This document shows positions 8,629 through 16,868 of a DNA stretch of 64,000 bases, in pieces (within the stretch, counting starts at the first letter, position 1; each line of letters opens with the position of its first letter). The notes under the pieces were generated by a model. That model was not told the DNA's origin, did not search any database, and worked only from the letters and a program-made list of their open reading frames with translations. The DNA is from Lentibacillus saliphilus (GTDB lineage Bacteria; Bacillota; Bacilli; Bacillales; Amphibacillaceae), in contig NZ_JABJXD010000009.1 of the NCBI RefSeq assembly GCF_019093865.1, positions 1 through 64,000 on the forward strand. The letters run 5' to 3'. Made by a program: the position numbers and the translations under genes.

Positions 8629-8811
8629 ATGTCTTTTTCCAGAAGGCCAAAAGAGCCAGTTCCTGAAGTGGAGACAAACGTATGGGCTTGCACTAATGAC
8701 GATTGCCAAGGTTGGATGCGCGAATCATTTAGCTTTGACGAAACACCGAAATGCCCATTATGTAAAGCAGATATGAAACAAGAAGTCCGCACATTGCCTG
8801 AATTGGAATAG
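8629..8811 (+). CDS. ydjO: YdjO-like small zinc-ribbon protein (cold-inducible family)
   Basis: A 60-residue protein with the pattern WACTNDDC-x-GWMR-ESFSF-x5-CPLC: two cysteine pairs that would bind one zinc. This closely resembles B. subtilis YdjO, a conserved small protein annotated as cold-inducible; its molecular function is not known. GGAAAGGGG lies 10-18 bases before the ATG. A longer ORF in another frame overlaps the gene but lacks any recognisable domain. A terminator follows directly. Confidence 0.8.
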   Translation: MSFSRRPKEPVPEVETNVWACTNDDCQGWMRESFSFDETPKCPLCKADMKQEVRTLPELE

Positions 8812-8867
8812 GTCAATTAAAGGATGGTTGGTCAAAAACCAAATAGCATTTATAGTGATTTATTATA

Positions 8868-8900
8868 GAGGATGTCCTTTTGATAGGGCATCTTTTTGTT
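8868..8900 (+). terminator. Intrinsic terminator after ydjO
   Basis: GATGTCC (8871-8877) pairs with GGGCATC (8886-8892) with one G-U pair, followed directly by TTTTTGTTTTTTG. Confidence 0.75.
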
Positions 8901-9586
8901 TTTTGTTCATTCAGGATATGGAAATAAAACTCAAAAGGCATATTGAAGGTTATGGTTGCAGGAAGCTACTACAAGATCTTGTTCAGTTGAAATCCCGTTT
9001 ACACGTTCCTTGGTTAATTAGTAACAATAATTAAATATATTAACGATTATTATTGAGTTAATGTAAGTTGTGTTATAAGAAGTACCTTAGCCTAAACACA
9101 GCATATTGGTACTAAAGTCCTAGTCCTTGTACTATATGTAGTATCTCGTTGATGTTAAATATCCTCTGTTCCACTCCTTTTTACATTGATGATCAAAAAA
9201 ACTTTTCACTTTTCCTCATCTCCATCTTAACTAAATTCTACTAGATATAAGAGCTCTAACCCTATTCATAACAGCATTTATCCATGAAAGTTATGTTATA
9301 CCATTATCCCAATTGTGTCCATTTTATTGAGGAAAAAATTGGATAAACTTAACAAATATCGTATGTCTATTTAAAACGAAAGGTGCTTTAACGTATAATA
9401 ATACTTAATTTCAACTGCAGATGAAACTGAATTCGTATGATCTATACTTAAAAAATGAATCGTTGTGATTGTCATGTATTCCTTTTGCATATCAGCCGCT
9501 TGAGTATAAGGGAGTTTTTTTATGCTCTAACACTGAAATGAAGATTGAAGTAGAGATTAGGCAGTAACTTTCGGGGGGATGATTTG
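8901..9586. other. Long leader/intergenic region upstream of nrdDG
   Basis: About 690 bases without a credible gene. It contains the NrdR-type box pair (listed separately) about 450 bases before nrdD. A possible -10 TATAAT occurs near 9395, preceded by a weak TTTAAAA. The rest is AT-rich with runs of C and T around 9170-9235. I saw no classical Fnr or Rex palindrome. The transcription start of nrdDG is undefined. Confidence 0.4.
9096..9144 (+). promoter_or_regulatory. Probable NrdR box pair controlling nrdDG
   Basis: Two 16-mers, 9096-9111 (ACACAGCATATTGGTA) and 9129-9144 (GTACTATATGTAGTAT), each match about 11-12 of 16 positions of the NrdR box ACACWATATATWGTGT. Their starts are 33 bases apart, close to the 31-32 base, three-turn spacing known for paired NrdR boxes. 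NrdR represses ribonucleotide reductase genes when dATP is high, so the location before nrdD is meaningful. The distance to the gene is unusually large, which lowers confidence. Confidence 0.45.
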
Positions 9587-11431
9587 ATGCAGGACCTTAT
9601 AACAGAACAATTTAGAGAGATTGTTGACTCTAGCAATCAGGATTTAACGCAAGAAAATGCAAATACTGATGGCAAAAGTCCGATGGGAATGATGAGTTTA
9701 TTTGGCTCAATTAGTGCAAAGGCATATACAGTTGAACATCTTTTATCCGATGATGTCAAGAGAGCTTACGAAGCTGGCTATATTCATATACATGATTTGG
9801 ATTTCTACGCTACCGGAACGACCACCTGTGTTCAAATACCACTCGGTAAAGTGCTTAAGGACGGTTTTAATACAGGACATGGATGTATTAGAGAACCGAG
9901 CAATATCATATCTGCCCTAGCGTTGACGTCCATCATTTTACAGGCCAATCAAAACCAGCAGCATGGTGGACAAGCGATTCCGATGTTTGATTATGATCTT
10001 GCGCCTTATGTAAAAAAGACATATCAGAAAAAATGCACGATGCTTCAAGACTTAGGGTTTACGGGGGATTTAGATAAAAAAGCTTGGGAACTGACTGAAA
10101 AGGACACATACCAAGCGTGTGAAGCATTTATACATAATTCAAATACGATGCATAGCCGTGGTGGTAATCAGGTTGCCTTTATTTCTATCAATTATGGAAC
10201 CGATCAAAGTAGAGAAGGTCGGATGATTGTTAAAAATATGCTTCTCGCAACACAGGCAGGCTTAGGTAGTGGAGAAACACCGATTTTTCCTATTCAAGTG
10301 TTTAAGGTAAAAGACGGTGTAAACTTAAATGCTGGTGAGCCTAATTATGATTTGTTCCGATTGTCTTTAGAAACAACGGCGAAGCGCTTGTTTCCGAATT
10401 ATACGTTTATTGATGCACCACAAAATCTAATGTATTATGACGGTTCACCACGATCTGAAATTGCTACAATGGGTTGCCGAACACGTGTGTTTGCGAATGT
10501 TAATGGTGAATCAACACCGGTTGGACGAGGGAATTTATCATTCACATCAATCAATTTACCGATGATCGCGTTAGAGTCGACAAATATTAGTGCGTTTTTC
10601 AGTAAGCTCGAAGATTATCTTGATCTAGCAAGTAAGCAATTGTTTGAAAGATACAAATACCAAGCAGAAAAAACAGTTGCTAATTTTAAATTTCTCTATG
10701 GACAGGGCATTTATTGGAATGGGGAAGAATTAGATGAGAATGAAAAGCTTGGAGATATTTTAAGGCAAGGGACGCTGAGTGTTGGTTTTATCGGATTGGC
10801 TGAAGCTTTAGTTGCATTAATTGGCAAGCATCATGGTGAAAGTGAGGAAGCACAGGCACTCGGTTTACAAATTATTAAGTTTATGAGAGATAAGATGGAT
10901 GCATTGGTCGAATCAACTGGTTTGAATTATTCATTGTTGGCAACCCCTGCGGAAAGCTATGCGGGGAAAGCATTGAAGGTAACAAAGGCAAAACATGGTG
11001 TGATTGAAGGGGTCACTGATAAAGCTTGGTTTACGAATAGCAATCATATTCCCGTAGAATATCCAATTCACGCGGCAAAGAAAATTCAACTTGAAGCCCC
11101 TTATCATGAACTGACGAATGCTGGGCATATCACATATGTTGAGTTAAAAGAGGATGTATCGAAAAATATAGATGCGTTAGAGATTTTAGTTAAAGCGATG
11201 AAGGAAAGTGGCATCGGTTACGGGAGTTTTAATGTCCCGGTTGACCGCTGCTTAGAATGTGAATTTAATGGTGTAATTTATAATGCCTGTCCGTCATGTG
11301 GCAATGAAGATGAAGAACGCATTGATCGGATCAGACGAATTACGGGATATTTGACAGGCAGCTTGAAAAAGTGGAATACCGCAAAGCGAGCAGAAGAACA
11401 AAACCGGGTGAAGCATGGTGGTCGAGCTTGA
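9587..11431 (+). CDS. nrdD: Anaerobic (class III) ribonucleoside-triphosphate reductase
   Basis: A 614-residue glycyl-radical enzyme that reduces ribonucleotides without oxygen. The C-terminus has four zinc cysteines (CLEC at 555-558 and CPSC at 568-571) and the glycyl-radical loop RRITGYL with the radical glycine near residue 587. The core starts directly with NANTDGKSPMGMM; the roughly 90-residue ATP-cone (overall-activity regulatory domain) of larger NrdD proteins is absent. The ATG at 9587 is preferred over the in-frame TTG at 9584 because it lies six bases from GGGGGGAT. It is translationally coupled to nrdG by a four-base overlap. Confidence 0.93.
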   Translation: MQDLITEQFREIVDSSNQDLTQENANTDGKSPMGMMSLFGSISAKAYTVEHLLSDDVKRAYEAGYIHIHDLDFYATGTTTCVQIPLGKVLKDGFNTGHGCIREPSNIISALALTSIILQANQNQQHGGQAIPMFDYDLAPYVKKTYQKKCTMLQDLGFTGDLDKKAWELTEKDTYQACEAFIHNSNTMHSRGGNQVAFISINYGTDQSREGRMIVKNMLLATQAGLGSGETPIFPIQVFKVKDGVNLNAGEPNYDLFRLSLETTAKRLFPNYTFIDAPQNLMYYDGSPRSEIATMGCRTRVFANVNGESTPVGRGNLSFTSINLPMIALESTNISAFFSKLEDYLDLASKQLFERYKYQAEKTVANFKFLYGQGIYWNGEELDENEKLGDILRQGTLSVGFIGLAEALVALIGKHHGESEEAQALGLQIIKFMRDKMDALVESTGLNYSLLATPAESYAGKALKVTKAKHGVIEGVTDKAWFTNSNHIPVEYPIHAAKKIQLEAPYHELTNAGHITYVELKEDVSKNIDALEILVKAMKESGIGYGSFNVPVDRCLECEFNGVIYNACPSCGNEDEERIDRIRRITGYLTGSLKKWNTAKRAEEQNRVKHGGRA

Positions 11432-11922
11432 AAATTATGAATATCGATACCGACTGTACGGATAATGGCACTGGTCTCAGGACGACAATATATGTATCTG
11501 GCTGCTGGCATTTCTGTAAAGGATGCCATAATCCAACCTCTTGGAATAAACGACATGGAACAGAAATGTCGATTGATCATATCGTGGATATTGTCAAAGA
11601 GAACACGTTATCTGATGTGACGATTAGCGGTGGAGATGGATTAACCTGGCAATATACCGAAACGTTAGAACTCGTTAAGTCTATTAAAGAGACGACAGGA
11701 AAGAACATTTGGCTGTATACGGGGTATACGTTTGAAGAGGTCCTTGAAGAAAAACGTGATATTTTAAATTATATTGATGTTTTGGTTGACGGGAAATTTA
11801 TTTTAGCTGAGCGTGACTATACAATCATGTTTAGAGGCAGCAGAAATCAAAGGATCATTGACGTGGCGACATCCCTTCAACGGCAATCAACAGTTCTTTG
11901 GCGCAATGGTGAATATCGTTAA
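11428..11922 (+). CDS. nrdG: Anaerobic ribonucleotide reductase activating protein (radical SAM)
   Basis: A 164-residue radical-SAM enzyme that forms the glycyl radical on NrdD. The iron-sulfur motif is GCWHFCKGCHNP (C-x3-C-x2-C), and the family start MKIMNI is reached with a TTG at 11428. That TTG overlaps the nrdD stop as TTGA and has GGTGG seven bases upstream; the longer reading from 11371 would add residues encoded inside nrdD. The SAM-binding element reads TISGGDGLTW, whereas most homologues have GGDPL, so the usual proline is replaced by glycine. Confidence 0.9.
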   Translation: MKIMNIDTDCTDNGTGLRTTIYVSGCWHFCKGCHNPTSWNKRHGTEMSIDHIVDIVKENTLSDVTISGGDGLTWQYTETLELVKSIKETTGKNIWLYTGYTFEEVLEEKRDILNYIDVLVDGKFILAERDYTIMFRGSRNQRIIDVATSLQRQSTVLWRNGEYR

Positions 11923-12038
11923 TGACACATTGCTGCAATCGAATAAGCTAAGTGCCTTCTACTAATGCCCTCAGTATAAAGGTTATCTACCATAGTGAAT
12001 GATTTATTTATGACTTTTTATTTGGATTTCTTAAAATA

Positions 12039-12080
12039 GTGAAAGGGGAGACGTATTTTTAGTCTCCTCTTTCACTTTTA
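12039..12080 (+). terminator. Strong terminator after nrdDG
   Basis: GTGAAAGGGGAGAC (12039-12052) pairs with GTCTCCTCTTTCAC (12062-12075): 14 base pairs with one G-U. TTTTA follows. It separates nrdDG from the next gene. Confidence 0.75.
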
Positions 12081-12161
12081 GCATTTGATCAGTACGTATA
12101 TTTCACATCCTGCGAGACTATACATATATATAAGATCATGAAGTTTAAAGGATGTGTCTAA

Positions 12162-13208
12162 ATGGGCAAGAAACTTTATTATTATGTAACAGGTCACACA
12201 GCCGGTGGATTTGTAAATTATTTAGAAACGAATATTAAAGGCATAAACAACGTCTATGTCGTAAAACATGACTCCCATAAAATTAAGACTGCGCTTTTTC
12301 AACAACTGATTGCCAAACTAACAAACGAATATGACCTAGAGGTACTCTTGAGCCCATTAGGACATGGTGATATGGAAGGAATAATTGTTCGTAAAAGTAA
12401 TTTAGCAATTGTTGATGCTCAAATATTTACTGAGAAACGTGATCACTCTCAAAATGTAACGGTGTTAGATCTAAACGTTTTATTAGAAACAAGCCCATCA
12501 CAACATTCTAATCCGTTGCTTACGTATCATAAAATGACTACAGAAGCTCATAATCTATTTCAAATGGGACTTGATATTCATGATGAGCTTGAAGAGATTT
12601 ACATTAACGAAATGGATTTTTCTAAAGCAAATGATCTTAGTGACGTTTTTATACAGCAGTTGTTAAAGGATGTCGTATCGTTGAATCAATCACCTAAGAC
12701 ATATAAACGCATGTTTGGCACAAATACACCAGAAGGGGCAATCAATATTATACCTGAGTTGATTAAACCGATACGTCAAAGATATTTTATAAAAGGGCGA
12801 GCGGGTACAGGAAAATCAACATTTATGAAAAGAATAGCAAGTGCCTGTGAAGATTATGGTTTTGATGTAGAAATGTACTATTGTAGCTTTGACCCTGGGA
12901 GTATTGACATGGTTCTTGTGCGTCAGCTTGAATTTTGTATATTTGATAGTACTGATCCCCATGAATTCTTTCCTGATCGGCAGGCAGATAGCATTGTAGA
13001 TATGTATGAGGCGTTGATTACACCAGGAACGGATGAACGGTATGCAGACGAGATTCAGACGTTAAATCGTCAATATAAGTCCTATATGACGAGCGGAATT
13101 GACAAACTGAAAGAAGCGCGCACGTGGTTAGATGATGTGTTTAGCGATCAAAGTGATATAGGAGAAGATACGATGGATCATATCTGGCAAGCGTTAAAAT
13201 TGAAATAA
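12162..13208 (+). CDS. P-loop NTPase of the PRK06851 type with a degenerate first domain
   Basis: A 348-residue protein made of two similar halves. The C-terminal half (from about residue 205) has YFIKGRAGTGKSTFMKRI, an intact Walker A, then VEMYYCSFDPGSIDMVLV and LEFCIFDSTDPHEFFP. The N-terminal half has the matching elements YVTGHTAGGFVNYLETN, VYVVKHDSHKIKTALFQQL and LEVLLSPLGHGDMEGIIV-LAIVDAQI, with the P-loop replaced by KHDSHKIKT. The proteins are annotated as ATPase or nucleotide-kinase-like in Bacilli; the substrate is unknown. AAAGGATGTG precedes the ATG. It is monocistronic, flanked by two terminators. Confidence 0.7.
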   Translation: MGKKLYYYVTGHTAGGFVNYLETNIKGINNVYVVKHDSHKIKTALFQQLIAKLTNEYDLEVLLSPLGHGDMEGIIVRKSNLAIVDAQIFTEKRDHSQNVTVLDLNVLLETSPSQHSNPLLTYHKMTTEAHNLFQMGLDIHDELEEIYINEMDFSKANDLSDVFIQQLLKDVVSLNQSPKTYKRMFGTNTPEGAINIIPELIKPIRQRYFIKGRAGTGKSTFMKRIASACEDYGFDVEMYYCSFDPGSIDMVLVRQLEFCIFDSTDPHEFFPDRQADSIVDMYEALITPGTDERYADEIQTLNRQYKSYMTSGIDKLKEARTWLDDVFSDQSDIGEDTMDHIWQALKLK

Positions 13209-13232
13209 TGTAAATATGTTACAGCGAATGGT

Positions 13233-13266
13233 GAGGTCATTAAACATGTTAGTGATCTCTTTTTCT
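13233..13266 (+). terminator. Terminator after the P-loop gene
   Basis: GAGGTCATT (13233-13241) pairs with AGTGATCTC (13251-13259) with two wobble pairs, followed by TTTTTCTTTT. Confidence 0.65.
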
Positions 13267-13318
13267 TTTAGGTTTGGAGTATTGTCGGTGTTGAAGGAAT
13301 CGAGTCGAAAGCTTTTGA

Positions 13319-13348
13319 TTGAAACATCAGCTCGTATAACTGTATAAT
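13319..13348 (+). promoter_or_regulatory. Probable sigma-A promoter of the first IDEAL gene
   Basis: TTGAAA (13319-13324), an 18-base spacer and TATAAT (13343-13348) lie about 50 bases upstream of the start at 13396. Confidence 0.55.
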
Positions 13349-13395
13349 TTATTTACTGAAAAGTAACAAAACTCTATATATAGGGGGTGGGGATG

Positions 13396-13845
13396 ATGGT
13401 GACGGTGAAAATGCTGAGGCCATATTATATTAAAACGCATAATGACACACTGCGAATTGTTTTAGCATATCAGTATTTTTCAGTTTTTGTAAATCACCGG
13501 TTATATCAATTTGTGCCAGTCGAGGCAAATGAAATCAGAGTCAATCTTCATACAAAAAAAATAGAGAATACCGAAGCACGGTTTGCTTTTCAGAAAGGGA
13601 AGGATATGATTTATATGACCATGAGTGAACTCATATCTTTACCGGATTTTCTCGTACAATTACATTTTATTTGTGAACCCTATTATGAAACGGATCATAA
13701 TCGTGAAAGGAAAACCGATGTTTCAGAACAAGAAATGAAAGATATCATAGATGAATTAGAAAAGATGAATGTTCAAAGGCTTATTGATCGGGCGTTAGAT
13801 CATCGAGATTATCAGTCCTTTAAAGAGCTCGTACGTTTTCTTTAA
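13396..13845 (+). CDS. IDEAL-domain protein, first of a tandem pair
   Basis: A 149-residue cytoplasmic protein. The C-terminal 24 residues, VQRLIDRALDHRDYQSFKEL and on, form an IDEAL motif, a short helical element found in several small Bacilli proteins. The N-terminal half (VKMLRPYYIK, AYQYFSVFVNHRLYQFVPVE) is shared with the next gene. The start at 13396 is chosen because MVTVK aligns with MLTVK of the paralogue and lies eight bases from GGGGG; in-frame GTG (13387) and ATG (13393) are alternatives. No molecular function is known to me. Confidence 0.7.
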   Translation: MVTVKMLRPYYIKTHNDTLRIVLAYQYFSVFVNHRLYQFVPVEANEIRVNLHTKKIENTEARFAFQKGKDMIYMTMSELISLPDFLVQLHFICEPYYETDHNRERKTDVSEQEMKDIIDELEKMNVQRLIDRALDHRDYQSFKELVRFL

Positions 13846-14017
13846 GAGAAGAAATGACTAACGTGTAACTCGTAGTGGAATTAAATATATTTTTTAAATT
13901 TGTAATTTATTTACTGTCATAATGACTATTTTTTGTAAAAGGTTTTAATTTATTTGACAACGGGTAAATGCAATACAACTCTTAATGGTAAAAGATGAGT
14001 AGCCTGGAGGTCATTGT

Positions 14018-14464
14018 ATGTTAACGGTCAAGGAATTAAAACCTTATGATCTAACAGTTGATTATGATTACGTTAGAGTGATGCTTGCTTATCATTATTT
14101 TAGTATTGATCTAAATGGTGTTGTTTATCAGTTCGTCCCAAAAAAGGATAAAGAGATTATCGTTCATCGTTCGACTCAAAAAATTGTTAATACAGATGCG
14201 GTACTGACGTTTCAAAACGAGCAGGATATCCAGTACATTAAGATGATTGATCTTATGTCTGTTCCTGAATTTCTGCTCGAGCTATATGGTATAACAAATT
14301 CATATCTCAAAAATACCGCCAAGCCTTATGAAGATTGGGGTGGGAATGATGATGTAGAACTTGTCATGGCCCACATAGAAAATGAGAACATAAGACGAAT
14401 GATTGATAAAGCACTTGATGAACGAAATGAAGTGTTGTTTTATAAGTTAATAAAAAAGCTATAG
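14018..14464 (+). CDS. IDEAL-domain protein, second of a tandem pair
   Basis: A 148-residue paralogue of the preceding gene, collinear over its whole length: LKPYDLTVDYDYVRVMLAYH, then YHYFSIDLNGVVYQFVPKK, VPEFLLELYGI, and IRRMIDKALDERNEVLFYKL at the C-terminus. The central acidic linker (EDWGGNDDVELVM) is the least conserved part. CTGGAGG lies eight bases from the ATG. A separate 170-base AT-rich spacer before it suggests its own promoter, but I could not define one. A bidirectional terminator follows. Function unknown; this is a local duplication that then diverged. Confidence 0.7.
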   Translation: MLTVKELKPYDLTVDYDYVRVMLAYHYFSIDLNGVVYQFVPKKDKEIIVHRSTQKIVNTDAVLTFQNEQDIQYIKMIDLMSVPEFLLELYGITNSYLKNTAKPYEDWGGNDDVELVMAHIENENIRRMIDKALDERNEVLFYKLIKKL

Positions 14465-14502
14465 AACATAAAATATAGACACAATTGAAGTCCAAATAAA
14501 CG

Positions 14503-14543
14503 AAAACCACTTGAACTCATATTTGTCAGTTCAAGTGGTTTTT
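14503..14543. terminator. Bidirectional terminator between convergent IDEAL gene and pbpC
   Basis: AAAACCACTTGAACT (14503-14517) is a perfect 15-base match to AGTTCAAGTGGTTTT (14528-14542). T-runs on both strands serve both convergent genes. Confidence 0.85.
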
Positions 14544-14564
14544 CAATGGTGTATACGAAATGCT

Positions 14565-16586
14565 TTATTTAATATCTTTAATGATCTGAGCCACTTTTTC
14601 AGTGGTATAGCTGCTACCACCTCTATCTTCAGTGTGCTCAATCATCATCGCAATTAAAAAGTCCTGATCATCTGCGGTATACCCTACGAACCAGCCATTT
14701 TCTTGAGCGTCTTCAGCATCAGCTGTCAGCTTTAATTCCGCTGTCCCCGTTTTGCCAGCAATGGGGATGTCGTCAAGTTGGGCTTTTCTCCCACTTCCGT
14801 CTTCAACGACTTTTCTCAGGTCGTCTTGCATGCTGAGAGCTTCCTCAGGTGATAGTAGATCTTTTTTCCAAATCTGGCTATGATCTTGTTCAGTCAATAA
14901 AGTCGGTTTAAGCATATTGCCTTCATTTAAAAATGTTGTATATGTCAGTGCGAGATGTATGGCGCTCATTTGAACTTCACCTTGTCCATATCCTGTGTTG
15001 GCGAGTAATACTTCGTCTGTAATCGTTCCGTCCTTAGAAAAGGTTGATGCCTGGATTGGGTAATCAAATGGAATGTCTTCCCCAAATCCGAAAGCCTCTA
15101 ATCCTGATATGAGTGTCTTTGCCCCCATATCAATGGCTTTCATAGCAAAGTAAATGTTGTCTGAACGAACGAGTGCATCAGTGAGATCAACTGGCCCGTT
15201 GGATTCAGACACTCTCTTAACTGCATAATCGCCCCAGCCTTCTCCGTTGCTCCAAGTCAATCCATCGATATCAATCGTTTCTTCTCGTGTGAGACTACCT
15301 TCATTAAGGCCTACTGAAGCTGTAATTGGCTTAAATGTTGACCCAGGAGAATAAGTAGCGTTGAATTTATTAATCAATGGTAGCTTGGGATCATTCTCCA
15401 TTTCTTGTACGAGACTGTATGGGAGTCCCGCTGCCATGTCATTTGGATTAAATGCTGGGCTGCTGACGAGTGCCAATGTTTCACCGGTTTTAGGATTAAT
15501 GGCACTCGCTGTTCCTGAATCACCATCATACGCTTCGAAAATCCGTTTTTGGATAGAGGCATCAATCGTAAGCATGATATCTTCACCATCTTGAACCGGT
15601 TTTTCTGCAAGCAGAATTTCGTCTCCTGTTTCTTTCGTAATCAAAATTTTGGTGCCACTCTCACCTCTGAGCCTATTTTCAAAGAGTTGTTCTATACCAC
15701 GTTTACCAATCATGTCATTCATTCCGTAGTTTTCATTCTCTTTTTTTTCTAGCTCTTCAGCTGTGATTTGACCAATATATCCGATCAAGTGTGCAGCAGC
15801 TTCATCGAGCGGGTATACCCGCCCCATCGTATTGTCTAATTGAATGCCAGGAATTTGTAAAAGATCATCAATATGCGTGTCTGTTTTCATAATCTTTTTC
15901 ATCGGAACAAAATAATCTGGCTGTACCCAATCTTGATTTAATGTGTTCTTAATCGAGTCGGCATCCATTGTAAGAAGGTCGGCTAAACGTTGTATGGTTC
16001 GATCACTATTGTCAAACTTACCTGGTACGATGCCAACTTCATAAACTTCATCGTTTAGGGCAAGTGGGATGCGGTTGCGATCAACAATATCACCACGTTC
16101 TGGTTTTGTTGTCTTCAGTGTAATGTCGCCACCATCTTTTAATTCAGGAAAGATGAACCCTGGATTCCATTGTAAAAACCAATTTTGGTCGTCTTCTTCA
16201 CCTTCGAGGACGAGTGTTGCATCATACTCGAATTGTATTGGCCCCGCTATTGTTTTCATAGAGACGGAAAAAGGATAATGTGCTTTTCCTTTTTCTATCG
16301 CCTGTTTGAGAGCTTCTTCATCCAGGGTGTTGTAGGATATTTCTAAGTCAGATACATTAAGATCATCATAAATTTTCTCGTATCGGTCGATGAACGCTTC
16401 AGATTCATGCGGCTCGTATGTATCGGTTTGCTTTTGAGCAACCATTTTAAACATGTCTGTAAATTCCTGTGATTCCCATAAATCTGTGTAGGTAGCAAAT
16501 CGTTCGTTAGGTGTAATGTCATCCTTTGTACAAGCTGTTAACACCACAAGCAATGCTACAATTACAAAAAAGATGTATTGTTTCAT
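14565..16586 (-). CDS. pbpC: Class B penicillin-binding protein 3 (PbpC-like), lipoprotein-type N-terminus
   Basis: A 673-residue D,D-transpeptidase that cross-links peptidoglycan outside the membrane. The order is a lipobox-like VLTAC near residue 20, a MecA-type NTF2-like domain (about 25-150), a PBP dimerisation domain (about 155-320), and a transpeptidase domain with SPGSTFKP (active Ser), SDN, and AGKTGTAELK. The arrangement and length match B. subtilis PbpC (PBP3) and its beta-lactam-tolerant relatives. The ATG at 16586 sits seven bases from GGGGGAG and is preferred over the GTG at 16589. It lies downstream of an LCP gene on the same strand, with an unusual structured spacer between. 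Confidence 0.9.
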   Translation of the reverse strand: MKQYIFFVIVALLVVLTACTKDDITPNERFATYTDLWESQEFTDMFKMVAQKQTDTYEPHESEAFIDRYEKIYDDLNVSDLEISYNTLDEEALKQAIEKGKAHYPFSVSMKTIAGPIQFEYDATLVLEGEEDDQNWFLQWNPGFIFPELKDGGDITLKTTKPERGDIVDRNRIPLALNDEVYEVGIVPGKFDNSDRTIQRLADLLTMDADSIKNTLNQDWVQPDYFVPMKKIMKTDTHIDDLLQIPGIQLDNTMGRVYPLDEAAAHLIGYIGQITAEELEKKENENYGMNDMIGKRGIEQLFENRLRGESGTKILITKETGDEILLAEKPVQDGEDIMLTIDASIQKRIFEAYDGDSGTASAINPKTGETLALVSSPAFNPNDMAAGLPYSLVQEMENDPKLPLINKFNATYSPGSTFKPITASVGLNEGSLTREETIDIDGLTWSNGEGWGDYAVKRVSESNGPVDLTDALVRSDNIYFAMKAIDMGAKTLISGLEAFGFGEDIPFDYPIQASTFSKDGTITDEVLLANTGYGQGEVQMSAIHLALTYTTFLNEGNMLKPTLLTEQDHSQIWKKDLLSPEEALSMQDDLRKVVEDGSGRKAQLDDIPIAGKTGTAELKLTADAEDAQENGWFVGYTADDQDFLIAMMIEHTEDRGGSSYTTEKVAQIIKDIK

Positions 16587-16620
16587 CACGTATCTCCCCC
16601 AATGAGATTTAGTATGCGGT

Positions 16621-16850
16621 TATAGGTTATGCAAGGTGCCGTGCGATCCTGGGAAACGCGGCTGGTAAGCCTCGGGGCAACAGGATGTTGGTCATGAAGG
16701 CGTGGCTATTGTCGCCGCGGTCTTAGCCTTTCTTCCCCTAACGCGCACTGCAGAGTCTTACCTATGCCTTTATCGCGCAGGAGTCTGTGCATATTTCCGG
16801 AGCTGATGTTGAGCATTCTTCGCCTTTTTGATTAAGCTTTAAGTTATATC
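16621..16850. ncRNA. Structured, G+C-rich intergenic element (candidate RNA or leader; strand undetermined)
   Basis: The 282-base gap between the LCP gene and pbpC is visibly richer in G and C than the genes around it and has no ORF. Nested pairings are seen: ATCCTG (16646-16651) with CAGGAT (16681-16686) enclosing GGCT-GGTA-AGCC (16660-16671); GGCTA (16704-16708) with TAGCC (16724-16728); GCAC-AGA (16744-16753, three-base bulge) with TCTGTGC (16784-16790). If transcribed leftward it would be the leader of pbpC; if rightward, a free-standing RNA. I compared it from memory with 6S, SRP, RNase P, tmRNA, T-box, cobalamin, lysine, c-di-AMP and c-di-GMP motifs and saw no convincing match. It could also be a decayed mobile sequence. 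Confidence 0.4.
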
Positions 16851-16868
16851 CCAAGCCCCGTTCTCTTT

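Noticed and set aside
8516-8776. 86-codon ORF overlapping ydjO in another frame
   Set aside because: The overlapping frame encodes a clear YdjO-family protein with a good ribosome site; the longer ORF has no family features.
8828-9034. 68-codon ORF after ydjO
   Set aside because: It runs through the terminator hairpin at 8868-8900 and has no ribosome site or domain.
16621-16850. Reading the G+C-rich element as 6S RNA, SRP RNA, RNase P RNA, tmRNA, a T-box or a c-di-AMP/cobalamin riboswitch
   Set aside because: None of the diagnostic motifs I know (GGTGG-ACCGCG T-box, SRP GGUCAGGUCCGGAAGG, tmRNA T-arm, cobalamin box GCCACTG) was found; left as unassigned.
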